This document shows, in pieces, positions 31,833 through 41,896 of a stretch of 64,000 nt of DNA. The first letter of the stretch is position 1. Each line of letters starts with the position of its first letter. The notes beneath the pieces were generated by a model. That model was not told where the DNA came from and ran no database searches. It saw only the letters and a list, made by a program, of their open reading frames with translations. Both the position numbers and the translations under genes were made by a program. This DNA is from Endotrypanum monterogeii. Lineage: Eukaryota > Euglenozoa > Kinetoplastea > Trypanosomatida > Trypanosomatidae. The DNA lies in NCBI GenBank assembly GCA_000333855.2, contig CM007320.1, positions 797,289 through 861,288 of the forward strand. Reading direction: 5' to 3'.

Positions 31833-34646
31833 ATGTGGCCGCTATCGTCGTGGGTTGACTGTTTTGTGTCGATACGCTTCGACCTCGACCTTGGGCCCAA
31901 AATTGAATCCATCATTCCACCAGATGCCATCACCGAGGAGGGAAAGACAAAGCTCTTGCAATGCGCCTTCCCCGACTGCAACCCCGACTGTGGGTATAAT
32001 TTCATTTTCTATTTCACCATCCCCGACTGCACCACAGCGGCGGCGCAAAGCTTTTCGCAGACGGTGGCACCACCCACGACCGGAACCACGGTACCCGAGA
32101 TGTACGGTGCAGCCTTCTACCGGCAAAAACACGACCCGAAAGTACCGCGGCGCTACGTCCAACAAGTCGTGGTGCTCCTTTCTCACGTGCCCTACTATAA
32201 TGTGCATGAGATGATTCTCCGCGTTGTGGCCCCGCGTTTTTGTCAGTGCTGCCCGCTTTCCCCCGATACAGGTAAGGTGCCGGTATCGAGTTTGTTGATG
32301 CCCGTTCCGGAGGCCTGCCTCGAGGTGGACTACTCCTACACGGCTGAGCACTACACACAGGAGGACGTACTTCGGAATGCCATGACGGACTTGTCCCTGT
32401 GGCCTTCGCCTCATCCCCAGGCACGTTATACAGTGACATTGCTTCAGCAGGCTCTTGTGTTCATTACCCCGGCTCGTTCGCATCGGCACTCGAATCGCGC
32501 CACGCGCAGCAGCTGTGTCTCAGTGCGTAGTGCCATGTCTGTTGATAACCGAGTAGAGTTCATGGAGGCAGCGCGGGGCAGCGCTCGGTATCGTGGAAGT
32601 ACTCTGGGCAACGACTTCGTGCCCCTGTTCAAACTCTTGGGCAATCAGCTACATCACCTTACGTACGTCTGGGAGCTGCTTATCCGCCACGAGCCACTCT
32701 TGGTTTTGAGCAACACACCGTGCATGGCCTCGGCGGCAGCCTTTAGCATTGTGTCGCTTGTTCTGCCCATCGAGTTCAATGGCACATTGAGGTCGTACTT
32801 CACAGTTCAGAACGAAGACTTCCCGCGTCTAAGTCGAATGGGCAAGGCGCTTTCTTTTCCCTCGAACGACGGGCTCATTGTGGCCGCCACAAACCCGTTT
32901 TTATTACGGAGCTTCAGTGGGTGGCCCAGCCTGTTGGTTGTGATGGACAACAACACGCCAGATATGGTGAACGGCTCCGTCGAGTCGCCGTCGTCTCACA
33001 GGGAAGGAATTTGCTTCAGTGGTACACCTGAAACGGCCGACATCCCGCCGCTGGCCAGTCATCTGCAAAATTCAGCGTTGTCGGTGGAGCTGAGTCCCGG
33101 AACCCCGCCGTTGTCATTATCGAGAGGTGCCTACACGCGCACGGTGTCCGAGTCTGCCCCTTTTTCCTCCATTCCGCAAAGCTTCCCCTCACCCACGTCC
33201 CAGAGTAGTGAGCGGGCATACGCACAGAACCGCTCGCAAACATCTGGTATGGTCGCGCACCGAAACTGCAGTAGTTCCAGCAACAACGGCAGTACCGGGT
33301 TTTCTGCCAACTCGGCAATTCAAAAGTCGGTGCCATTCTCTACGACGTCATGCACGGAGGATGTGCACGATGCGTGCTACATAGAGTCCTCGACAGGTAC
33401 ATCACCACCCACTCCACGTTCATCGCGTGACACGGTTCGCGGGGGTGCGTTGCATCCGGCACAGCGCTCTGCAGTTTCAGTTTCACCTGATGCTCAGGTC
33501 TTAAAGACTATCTGTAAGGCATCATCGGTGCAGCTCTGCAGCGGCGCCGATAACTCCCCAGAGAGGACTTCACGTAGACGAGGCCCTGCTCTTCACGACA
33601 GCGGCGATGCCAGCGTGGAGGGTGTGGCTCACTCGCCGGTGGCTGCTGTGACACTGCCGTTGCCTAGTGTCTCTACTACTACTTGCTTCACCAGAGACCA
33701 CTACCACATCGCTGTTGAGTCGGTGCGCGCGGCTGAAAACCGCAAGCGCGGCGGTGCTCATCAGGACAGCTTACGCAGCAGCCTGCAGCGACGCCTTCGA
33801 AGCCACTTTGATTCTTCTGTCCACTTCTTGTTGAATCATGCGGAGCAGACGCAGACGCTCTTGGAGCGGTTACAAATGGTCTCTCTGCTTGACGCAGATG
33901 CGCAGCGGGTATCTGTTTCACTGAGTTTTGCCCAATGGCATGGGAATCTGCGAAGGAACCCGTCAGTGGGAACCAGTGCCAATACCTCGCCTTGTGTCTC
34001 TGCGTCGTCTCCGCTCTCCTCCGTTGCTCCTGGCAACTGCTTCTCCAACCACTACGCGAACCCCACAGCAAACGGGGTTCCATCGTCTTCATATTTCTCT
34101 GTCGCTGACGACATGGTGCGCAAGTACTTCACGTCCCTCACCACTGATTTTCTCACGCCCATCACTGCGTGGTTCCAGCGGGTCACCGCACCGTACACAG
34201 CCTTCCACTTGTGCGATCGCAACTTGTGCGACACACTTCTTACCTCTTCTGGCTTTCTCGATGACTTTGCGCAGAATCACCGGACAACGGCGCCGTACAT
34301 GTGGACTCGGTGGCACTCATACAAGACGTATAAGGTGGTCTATGAGCGGTTCGCCAACGGCTGCCTCTTCAAGGCGTATGTTCGCCAGATGGTGAATGGG
34401 AGTCTGCGGCGGGATATAGAAGATTTTCAGGTGGAGGATTGGGTTACCCGTGTGCCTTCTGATGCAGAGCGCATCGACTTGTTCATCAGTCTTTTCAACA
34501 CGATACAACGGGAGCTGAACGAGACCCTCGACCCAGATGTGCTTTTTGTGACGTCTGGCACATCGGTACTGGCCAGCATGGCTGTGGTCCTCCAGCAGCC
34601 ACACCGAGAGCAGTTTATGCTGAAGATCGGAGAGCTAAAACTATGA
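31833..34646 (+). CDS. DENN-domain protein, DENND6 (FAM116/AFI1)-like
   Basis: The product is 937 residues from the first in-frame ATG. The N-terminus reads as the DENND6 longin-like start (FVSIRFDLDLGPKIESIIPP), followed by FPDCNPDCGYNFIFYF, YGAAFYRQKHDPKVPRRYVQ and VVLLSHVPYYNVHEMILRVV. The central DENN block has TYVWELLIRHEPLLVLSNTP (about 275) and VLPIEFNGTLRSYFTVQNEDF. It then runs to VAATNPFLLRSFSGWP (about 350). A Ser/Thr-rich insertion of roughly 330 residues (375-700) separates this from the C-terminal DENND6 block (YFTSLTTDFLTPITAWF to about 880). DENND6 proteins are Rab exchange factors in animals (Rab14), so this protein probably activates a Rab in endosome or Golgi traffic. Animal homologues are near 600 residues; the insertion accounts for the extra length. 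Confidence 0.85.
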   Translation: MWPLSSWVDCFVSIRFDLDLGPKIESIIPPDAITEEGKTKLLQCAFPDCNPDCGYNFIFYFTIPDCTTAAAQSFSQTVAPPTTGTTVPEMYGAAFYRQKHDPKVPRRYVQQVVVLLSHVPYYNVHEMILRVVAPRFCQCCPLSPDTGKVPVSSLLMPVPEACLEVDYSYTAEHYTQEDVLRNAMTDLSLWPSPHPQARYTVTLLQQALVFITPARSHRHSNRATRSSCVSVRSAMSVDNRVEFMEAARGSARYRGSTLGNDFVPLFKLLGNQLHHLTYVWELLIRHEPLLVLSNTPCMASAAAFSIVSLVLPIEFNGTLRSYFTVQNEDFPRLSRMGKALSFPSNDGLIVAATNPFLLRSFSGWPSLLVVMDNNTPDMVNGSVESPSSHREGICFSGTPETADIPPLASHLQNSALSVELSPGTPPLSLSRGAYTRTVSESAPFSSIPQSFPSPTSQSSERAYAQNRSQTSGMVAHRNCSSSSNNGSTGFSANSAIQKSVPFSTTSCTEDVHDACYIESSTGTSPPTPRSSRDTVRGGALHPAQRSAVSVSPDAQVLKTICKASSVQLCSGADNSPERTSRRRGPALHDSGDASVEGVAHSPVAAVTLPLPSVSTTTCFTRDHYHIAVESVRAAENRKRGGAHQDSLRSSLQRRLRSHFDSSVHFLLNHAEQTQTLLERLQMVSLLDADAQRVSVSLSFAQWHGNLRRNPSVGTSANTSPCVSASSPLSSVAPGNCFSNHYANPTANGVPSSSYFSVADDMVRKYFTSLTTDFLTPITAWFQRVTAPYTAFHLCDRNLCDTLLTSSGFLDDFAQNHRTTAPYMWTRWHSYKTYKVVYERFANGCLFKAYVRQMVNGSLRRDIEDFQVEDWVTRVPSDAERIDLFISLFNTIQRELNETLDPDVLFVTSGTSVLASMAVVLQQPHREQFMLKIGELKL

Positions 34647-35216
34647 TGCCTACTTTGCGTGTGCCGGCTCGTGTAGTGTAGTGGAGTGGGGTGAAGTGGG
34701 GTGGGGGTGTCTTCGGTGTTGAAAATGATTTGAACATAACCAAAGCATGACCACAATTCGTAGGTGAATCTGTGTAAGTCACCGCGCAGGACACTTGCAA
34801 GTTCACATGTGTCTTCCTGATCATTTTCTGCCATACCGTGCATAATGGAAAAAAAAAATAACTGTTTTATGGACAGTGAGGGTACTGTGGAGTAGAGTGG
34901 ATGTTCCCATGCCCCCGCCCCCCTCCGATCCTTTACGGCCCTGACTGTTGTCGCCTCGTGTCGTATGGGTATGCGCGGGCCGGCGGAGGGGGCGGGGGTG
35001 AGGAGACAGACAGGTACCACGGCGGCAATGTTTTGCCGAGGGTTCACATTTGCCTCGTCGACTGTTTTTTTTTTCCACTTGAGTTCCGTTTTTTCTCATT
35101 CTGTTTTTTTTTTGTTGTGTGTGTGTGTGTGGGACTTTAGTTTGTCGAGGCGACCGAGGAGCCGCCAAACACATTTCGATCTACAAAAGCACGCCCACAT
35201 ATACACAGGTGGCCCT
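34647..35216. other. Intergenic region between the DENN and GNAT genes
   Basis: About 570 bp of 3' UTR and leader. It has a G/T-rich stretch near 34670-34710 and the T-rich splice tract at 35065-35140. An ATG at 34965 is in frame with the GNAT gene but lies upstream of the likely acceptor, so it is not used as the start. Confidence 0.6.
35065..35140 (+). promoter_or_regulatory. Predicted trans-splice acceptor of the GNAT gene
   Basis: Two T-runs and a GT-rich stretch end at AG 35139-35140. The first ATG after it is 35217, which decides the start against the longer frame that begins at 34965. Confidence 0.55.
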
Positions 35217-36302
35217 ATGCTGTCGGAAGCGGAGCGGGCAACATTACTTAAGTACTACTCCACGGTGAAGCTTAATGAGGCTCAGTTAGATCAGCTCGCT
35301 CAGGCCTACTGGGCAGCGACGCGTGAGGAGCGGGGGGAGATTGCCAAGGTATATGCGCATACTTTTGTAGACCCCACGTTTGTGCAGCGGCTGATTTTTT
35401 TTCACGACTACCACATGTCCCCCACGACCGCCGGTGCCGATCCGTCGTCACCAGCAGGTGCAGCTGCAGGGACGAGCTCCTCCTTTGGGGGTCAGCAAGA
35501 TGGAAGTTCTTCTCATATGATGACCCCCACATCGTTTTCCACGGCTGCGAGCTACGCGCCACGCCGTACACATGCCCAACGCCTGCTTCGCTGCACAATC
35601 CAGGAGCATTTCCCCAAGCTCACTGGCCCTGGGCCATTCCATCTACAGTTTGGGTGTGTTCAGTCAGAGAAAACCCGCCAAGAGGTGGTTGAGCTGTTCG
35701 CCTCACAGTTTTTACATCCCGATCCACCCGAGCTGCAACGCATTGTAACACTCCCAAGAAGTTTTTCTACCCGCACTCGCAAGCGAATAAGCGGCTCGTA
35801 CTCGTGGTACCTGCGCTGTTTGGCAACGCAAGAACTTGTGTGCGCCGTCACCGTGACAGTGCATCAGCAGGAAACCATACGCTTTGCTGAGATGCCGCTG
35901 TTTGCGACAGGTGTCGGCTACAAAAAGAACGGCTTTGGTCGATTATTGAACGCGGCTCTACTGGCTTGGTGCGCGGAGGTTGGGCTGGAGTTTGTCATGA
36001 TTTCTGCTGATGTGCAGGCGGTTCCTTTTTGGAGTCGTTTGGGCTATCGAGCCATGACGCGCGGGGAGAAAAACCGAGTAGATTTTTTTTACCAGCATGA
36101 CTGCTGCAAGTTCAAGGACGTCGAGACAATGATTGGATACTGCAGCGGGGGTAGAGAAAGCGGTGGCCTTGCCGGAGACACCCGTCGTCGCGCTCGTCAG
36201 AGCGCAACCGCGGTGAACGCGCCGCAGATGAGTGTTGCTCAAGTATTAGAAAAATTACCTCGTTTCGTCTTGGATGGCCCCGCCGAGCTACCCACTGAAT
36301 AG
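35217..36302 (+). CDS. GNAT-family N-acetyltransferase
   Basis: The product is 361 residues. The first 60 residues are helical (MLSEAERATLLKYYSTVKLN) and are followed by a Ser/Gly/Thr-rich linker (68-110). The GNAT domain spans about 145-300. A strand pair (AVTVTVHQQETIRFAEMPLF) leads into the acetyl-CoA loop YKKNGFGRLL (from residue 235), a form of the Q/RxxGxG/A motif. A helix (LLAWCAEVGLEFVMISA) and FWSRLGYRAM follow, the usual end of motif B. The EMPLFATGVGYKKNGFGRLL block resembles the acetyltransferase domain of plant IDM1-like PHD proteins, but I see no PHD finger. It acetylates an unknown substrate; histone or other nuclear targets are possible. The start is set by the acceptor just upstream. 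Confidence 0.83.
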   Translation: MLSEAERATLLKYYSTVKLNEAQLDQLAQAYWAATREERGEIAKVYAHTFVDPTFVQRLIFFHDYHMSPTTAGADPSSPAGAAAGTSSSFGGQQDGSSSHMMTPTSFSTAASYAPRRTHAQRLLRCTIQEHFPKLTGPGPFHLQFGCVQSEKTRQEVVELFASQFLHPDPPELQRIVTLPRSFSTRTRKRISGSYSWYLRCLATQELVCAVTVTVHQQETIRFAEMPLFATGVGYKKNGFGRLLNAALLAWCAEVGLEFVMISADVQAVPFWSRLGYRAMTRGEKNRVDFFYQHDCCKFKDVETMIGYCSGGRESGGLAGDTRRRARQSATAVNAPQMSVAQVLEKLPRFVLDGPAELPTE

Positions 36303-36604
36303 GCTTGAATTAAAAAAAAAATGATGGCCACACCCGGGGAATGGGGCTGTGCTTTGCAGAGTTTTATGAGGCACAGCGCTGAACGCTTCGGTGGCTGAGT
36401 TTGTGCGAATGCACTTGACCATCGCTACCAGTATAATTTTTTTTTTGCTCCTGTTCACCCATTGCTCATTTTTGTCCAGTGGAGGAACGACTTTGAACAT
36501 GCTGGAGATGAGCGTGCATTCTCCTAGGCACTGTACATGTACACTACCTCACCCCCCTCAGAAAAAAGAAAAAAACGTCACAAAGAGGGAAAGTTACATT
36601 TGTG

Positions 36605-36607
<3 letters not shown>

Positions 36608-36642
<35 letters not shown>

Positions 36643-36663
36643 AATATATATATATATATATAT
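36608..36663. repeat. (TG)n and (TA)n microsatellites
   Basis: About 16 TG units are followed, after a 4-base linker, by about 10 TA units. Confidence 0.9.
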
Positions 36664-37228
36664 GGGGGAGAGGGAGTTGGTGTGTGCAAGAAGAAAAAAA
36701 AGTCGGCATCCGTTAAAGGCATCACATCACTGCGTGTTTCATTTTTCGTCGCGTAGGGCCAGAAAAATAAAACAAAAAAAGAGGTGTAATTAGAAATCAG
36801 GAACAAAACCTGTAGCTAAGAAAGAGAGGAAGGGGACCGGGTGAGGCGCTGCACGCCAATAACACGCTCTTGCGAGACACCTCATGACGTAGTGGAGAGA
36901 GTTCATTGAAGGGATATTTCCCCTTTTTTTTTGCCTCTGCCTCGTGGTGTTTCATTCACGGTTATGAGATCTATTTTGAATGTGCATTTATGCGGCTGGC
37001 TCCACCCCTGTGTGTGCGTGTCGCCCCTCTCCTGTACTCCTTATTGTACCTGTTTCTCTTTCCCTTTTTTATGATTTCTGTGCCGCGCTCTACTTTTCAT
37101 GTATTCTTTTACCCTTCTCGAATTTTTTTTTTTTTACTGTTCGCAGAAAACGCGCGTTTCCCTTCATCTTTTCCCCTTCCCCAACTACTGCTTTCCATCT
37201 TTCTCTTCACGCGCACACGTACGCTGAG

Positions 37229-37394
37229 ATAGAGAGGCTTACCCCAGCACAACTGCGCACATTTCCCCGTTTTTGATCTGCTCCGAGAGACGGTGAAGGG
37301 TTGGCTCTGTCAGGCTCGTGTCGTCTTGTTATTTTTCGCCAGGTTGTCGTCGAAGGCTCAGACGAACCTCTCGCCTAGTTCTCAACGCACGTAG
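37229..37394 (+). pseudogene. Short coding-like stretch lacking a start, with one frame break
   Basis: A strong C/T-rich tract (37160-37210) ends in AG 37227-37228, and the next codon is ATA, not ATG. The frame reads IERLTPAQLRTFPRF to TGA 37274. The +1 frame continues with DLLRETVKGWLCQARVV and more gene-like codons to TAG 37392. The shift falls in a T5 run (37270-37274). About two thirds of third positions are G or C in the second part. This could be a small gene with a lost start and an indel, or chance. No family is recognised. Confidence 0.3.
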
Positions 37395-37579
37395 GTTACT
37401 ACTGCAATCGTTTTGAGTAGGCTACCTGTTATAATAACTATCGATTTTTTCTTTCTTTAGCTGCGTGGGGAGGGTGCGGCACGTCTTGGCGCCTTCGTGG
37501 GACCATCGAAAACGTTTTTCTCACCCGCTGGTATGGTTTTCGTCGCTACAGTTTTTTTTGTTCTTGCCCATCTGCTTTA

Positions 37580-37582
<3 letters not shown>

Positions 37583-37616
<34 letters not shown>
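37583..37616. repeat. (CA)n microsatellite
   Basis: About 17 uninterrupted CA units in the spacer before the J-protein gene. Confidence 0.9.
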
Positions 37617-37617
<1 letters not shown>

Positions 37618-38025
37618 TTACATTCTTTCTCAGTGCAACCCCTTGCAACCCCCCTGCACACAAACAATACACTCCGTGCCCTTTGTGCTCTTCTTTTGAT
37701 CTTCAGCCCCTACGTGGTAAAGGAGAGAGCGATTACGTGGGTGACCACCCGCTTTTTTTTCGTTTGTGCTAGGTTTCTGCGATTGGGAGGAGGGCTCTGC
37801 ACGCCTGCGTCAAGTTGCTTCGGTTCCCTTCCCCCCCCCCCTCCAGAGCCGCACTCGCGATTGCCGTTGAGTCTGGAGTCCGGCGGACTGCTTATGCGAC
37901 ACGACGCATCACTTCTTTCCGGCTTTCTTCCCTTCTTTTGTTTTTGTTTTTCTTGCCTATATCAATACGCGCTAACGCTTTCTCCTTTCACGGAGTGAAA
38001 GAGGGCCCCCGTCGTTTTCAGGAAA

Positions 38026-38892
38026 ATGAGCTCCATGACAGACGCGGAGGTGGTGCAGTATGTGCTCCAAAACAAGAATAACTTCTATAAAATTCTCATG
38101 GTGGAGAGCAGGGCCACTGAGGCGGAGATTAAGGTAGCATACAAGAAAATGGCCCTCAAGTGTCATCCAGACAAAAATAAACACAAACAGGCGGCCGATG
38201 CTTTCAAGCTGGTTGGCTTGGCACACGCGACGTTGTCGGATGCAACGAAGCGTGGCGTATACAACCAGCATGGCGCGGAGGGAGTGCAGCGGCACGAGAG
38301 TGGCGGTGCGCGCCGGTCTGCAAACAGGGCAGGCATGTATCGTCGCCATCCAGCCATGCAGCGTGATTTCTTCGAAGAGTTTTTTTTCGGCAACGTATAC
38401 CAGGCGAACGGTCACGGTCCACAGCCTGCTGCCGGTGCCGCACATTACCAGGCTGAGGTGAATATCAACCCAAATTTGCTGCTGCTTGTGCCGTTCTTAA
38501 TTTTCCTGCTCCTGGCGATGCTGCTGTCAAGCTCCTACACCGACGTCGATGCGTCCAATCCACTGTTCGGTGGGAATCTTCGTGGTAGTGGCAGCAGCAA
38601 TGTTGGTAATTCTTTTAGCTTCACGACATCACCAAGCGAGGGGTTTGTTGTTCAGCGCACGACATCTCTTTATGGGTTGCGGGTGCCTTTCTACACGACG
38701 CCTCGCATTTCGGAGATGATGGACCGACGAAAAGAGGTGTACTTGTCGATGGAGCAGAAAGTGTTGGAGAGTTGGAGGGGATCGCTAGGCCGTCGTTGTG
38801 AGGCAGAGTCGTTCAAATACCGCTCACGCGGCCGTAACGAGGTACCTCCTGTTTGCGCCGACTATGAACACTTCCAGCGAACTCTCGGATGA
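38026..38892 (+). CDS. Membrane-anchored DnaJ-family co-chaperone (DNAJB12/14-like)
   Basis: The product is 288 residues. The J domain is at about 18-82 with the essential HPD at 47-49 (KMALKCHPDKNK) and a usual ending (RGVYNQHGAEG). A short FFEEFFFGN block follows. One membrane segment lies at 151-167 (LLLLVPFLIFLLLAMLL). The C-terminal domain from about 215 (LYGLRVPFYTTPRISEMM) fits DUF1977. J domain, single membrane span and DUF1977 in that order define the ER co-chaperones DNAJB12/DNAJB14, which present a cytosolic J domain to HSP70 in ER-associated degradation. There is no signal peptide, as expected for that topology. The start is the first ATG after AG 38020-38021 (or 37994-37995). The J-protein call is firm; ER location comes from the domain architecture. 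Confidence 0.88.
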   Translation: MSSMTDAEVVQYVLQNKNNFYKILMVESRATEAEIKVAYKKMALKCHPDKNKHKQAADAFKLVGLAHATLSDATKRGVYNQHGAEGVQRHESGGARRSANRAGMYRRHPAMQRDFFEEFFFGNVYQANGHGPQPAAGAAHYQAEVNINPNLLLLVPFLIFLLLAMLLSSSYTDVDASNPLFGGNLRGSGSSNVGNSFSFTTSPSEGFVVQRTTSLYGLRVPFYTTPRISEMMDRRKEVYLSMEQKVLESWRGSLGRRCEAESFKYRSRGRNEVPPVCADYEHFQRTLG

Positions 38893-39483
38893 TCAGACCC
38901 ATATGGGTTGTCACTCGTTTTTTTTTTCTTCGTCGATTGAGCAGTTGAAAAAGAAGGGGGTAAGGGGTCGTTTATACGGACTTGGCATAAAAGAAGATGC
39001 GAAAGGCGGTGCGACACGCAACTGCCGCCGTCTCATTCGGAGTGGAGCTATCGAAGTTGTAGACCAGAAATGTTTCTCAGAGGAAGGGGGAAACGGGGTC
39101 ATCGGGGGTCGGAAAAAAAAAGAGGGGGGACTGCGAAGGAATTTGTCGATGAGGCCCGGTAAGAGGTGACAAGTGCATTCAGAGGCTGTGGAGGACTCTA
39201 AAGGGAGTCGAGGTATGAGTTTCATGGCACAAGTAGCGAGGGAAGGTATGCTCGCTTGCGAAAACAGTGTTGCACACCGGACCTTTTTCTCGACTAGCTC
39301 GTTTTGTTCTCTGCTTGGTGTTTTTATTCTTGTTACCCGAGGCCGGCTGGTATGTAGTAAGCTGGTACGACTCTGTGCGCAAGTGCGTCTGTGTGTCTTT
39401 CCTTGACAGTTTCATTTGCTTTTCCCCCTATGTTTTTTTTTTTTTTCCTGTTTTCTTTCTGTTGACTAAGATTGGGCTCTTTA

Positions 39484-39485
<2 letters not shown>

Positions 39486-39525
<40 letters not shown>
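39486..39525. repeat. (TA)n microsatellite
   Basis: About 20 uninterrupted TA units in the spacer after the J-protein gene. Confidence 0.9.
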
Positions 39526-39528
<3 letters not shown>

Positions 39529-40280
39529 TATTTATTCATGTGGTTGATGTGCGTGTTTCGGGGCACCCTCGTATGATAAGTGTGTTAACTTATTGCTTGG
39601 TGGTTGTCCACTCTGTGTCTCCTCGTGTGCAATCGTATTTTCTTTTTCGCACATGCGCGGGTGAGTTGCGCTAATTTTTTTTTGCTCGGTACATCCCCGA
39701 GGGTAAAGGCAACGCGGTGACTAAAGAATGAGCACGATACCCTGAAGCTAGGGGAGGAGGTCATGCTGTCGCTGAGTCCCCCCCCCCTCACTCCATTCCA
39801 TTCCATGAGCACCTTTGCCGAGAAACGGCTGGTGAAAGTCGCGTAAACGCTACCACCCCGTTTTCTTCGCGCCCTTCATTGGCCTCGTTGCTGCTTGAAA
39901 ATTTTTTCGTCCCCCTCTAACCTCTTGGGTGAACCTTTGTCTGCCTCTCTCTGTGTGTGTGTGTGCTGTTCACACAACTGCGTTAGTTTAAACCTGTCTC
40001 GTTCACTGCTATTTCAATGTTTGTGGAGGTTTTTCTGACGAAGCGTTGGTGTGAGTGAGTCTGTTTTCTGTTTCGTTAGTTTGGGCGCTTGTTTCCTGCT
40101 GATTGTTACCGTTGTATTCGGCGCCTGTATTGGGCTCTCTCTTGTTAGCCCTGTCTTTTTGTGCGTCTTTGTTTCCCTGGCACCCCCTTTCTCTCGTTCT
40201 ATGTGATGCCCTCTCCCCGTTTTTTTTTGTTCTGTTCAGTCGATCCTCACGCTTCTTCGGTACTGGGGCGGTGTTTATAG

Positions 40281-40307
40281 GTGTGTGTGTGTGTGTGTGT
40301 GTTTGTT

Positions 40308-40338
<31 letters not shown>

Positions 40339-40356
40339 GTGTGTGTGTGCGTGTGT
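40281..40356. repeat. (TG)n microsatellite with variants
   Basis: About 76 bases of TG units with occasional TTTG and CG variants. Confidence 0.9.
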
Positions 40357-41724
40357 TGTGCCCACAAGCTGAGGTGCATAATCATTACCCCCTTTCCATG
40401 CACACGCCCACTCGAGATTATCCTTCATTCTCCTTTTCATTCCAGTTGCACCTCTCTTTTAAAGAAAAATATGTGTTTGCCGTTTCGCCTTAGTTCATCG
40501 ATGCCGTCTAACCCCTCCGTGTACCCTCTACCTTGGCCCATCTCTTCCCCCCCCCCCCCCCACCTGTAGCCTCTTCTGTGCACCGGTAGAGAGGGAACGG
40601 CCACAACGAGTGACTCATCAGACACCACGAAAAGAACCGCTGTGTTGCCATTTTCTTGATGTCAACAGTTCGAGTCGACTCGTGGCGCTCTTGTCTCACT
40701 AAAGACATCGCGCCGGCTGTCTTCTTTGTGATCTATACACAGCTAAGAAGTGATGCACCGTGCTGGCATCCTATTACCTGTTTACCGTCACAATGTGAAA
40801 AAAAAAAGGGATGGAGAGGAAGGGACGAGTGTAGCGGCTGGCCAGCCCCCGACCCCTTTTCCCAAAGATGCGGTCTACTGCGCAAGGTACTGACGACAAG
40901 GGAGGTCCACCCCTGTCTCTCTCTGTTTGCACTCCTCACTCCTTCTCCACGTCACTTTCTTGTACTGCCATATAGGGCGACATCTCTGTGGCATTTCTTT
41001 TCCTCTCATTCATCACTGGTGCATAACCAGAATTCTCATGTGCTGCTAGTTCCTCCCCCCCCCCACACACACACAGACACACACACACACACAGACCGAC
41101 ACCTCGGTCTTCAACACCCTAGGGGTATATGGAAGTCACAAAAAACGGCGCTTGAATCGCTCCTACAGCTAGCCCGAGGACAGCATCACGCACCTAGGGA
41201 TGCATGGGAGAAGTATGCATTGTGTCTTTACCTTTGGTGAAGCTGCGGCTCAGATGCACGCACATGTAGGGTACTGTACATCCTTTTTCCCAGCCCTCTT
41301 CTAATGATTGGCTCTTTGTTTATCGTAGCTTTTCTCGCTGCTCCTCGATTTATTTTCTCCTCTTCTGCTCCTTGGGACTCTCTCTCTCAGGGGTCTATCG
41401 CACCCTTTCTTCTCAGCCTCTCACCAACTAGCTTGTAGAACCTCCCAAGATAGGTTCCAACCGGGGTGGGTTGGGGACACTCGGTTCGCTGCCAGTGTAT
41501 TATATGAAGAGGAGCACAATTGTGGAGACTGTCTTCCAGTCTTTTCTTTGTCCCATTACCAAAAGCGAGTAATTTTGGGGTGGTGGTGTTTAGTGGAACG
41601 CATTGCGAGCAGGTCCATAGAACGAAAAGGGAAGCCTTTACACACATAGAGCAGGCTGGTTTTCACAGAATTCCAGCGTAAGCCCATTCGGATGTAGAAA
41701 TTGCGGAAATATAGACTCCAAGAG

Positions 41725-41738
41725 TTTTTTTTTTCCAG
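41725..41738 (+). promoter_or_regulatory. Predicted trans-splice acceptor of the 735-aa gene
   Basis: A T10 run followed by CC and AG (41737-41738). The first ATG downstream is 41897, about 160 bases away. Confidence 0.5.
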
Positions 41739-41896
41739 GCGCCGCCGCGCTCACCGTGATTTGTCAAAAAAACCAGTCGAGCAAAGGCCTCATCACATTT
41801 TTGATTCCACATTGAAAAGACAGAAAAAAAAGAAGTTATTTAGTTATCCATCTTACGGTGACACCAAGGAGTGTGCGTGTGTGCCGAAACGTTCGA

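Larger units (their letters stand above)
36303..38025. other. Intergenic region between the GNAT and J-protein genes
   Basis: About 1.7 kb. It has (TG)n at 36608-36639 with (TA)n at 36644-36663, T-rich tracts at 36920-37200, a coding-like stretch with a frame break (37229-37394), and (CA)n at 37583-37616. The leader of the J-protein gene follows, with candidate acceptors AG 37994-37995 and AG 38020-38021. Confidence 0.5.
38893..41896. other. Intergenic region between the J-protein and 735-aa genes
   Basis: About 3 kb. The first 300 bases are purine-rich. It holds (TA)n at 39486-39525, (TG)n at 40281-40356 and C-runs near 39780, 40547 and 41054. One frame from ATG 40659 (193 codons to 41240) follows a C-rich acceptor ending near 40569 and begins with gene-like codons. 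It then runs through poly(A), poly(C) and CA tracts and is not called. Nothing else is supported. Confidence 0.5.

Noticed and set aside
40659..41240. A 193-codon frame after a C-rich acceptor
   Set aside because: Only the first 30 codons look gene-like; the rest crosses poly(A), poly(C) and CA repeats.
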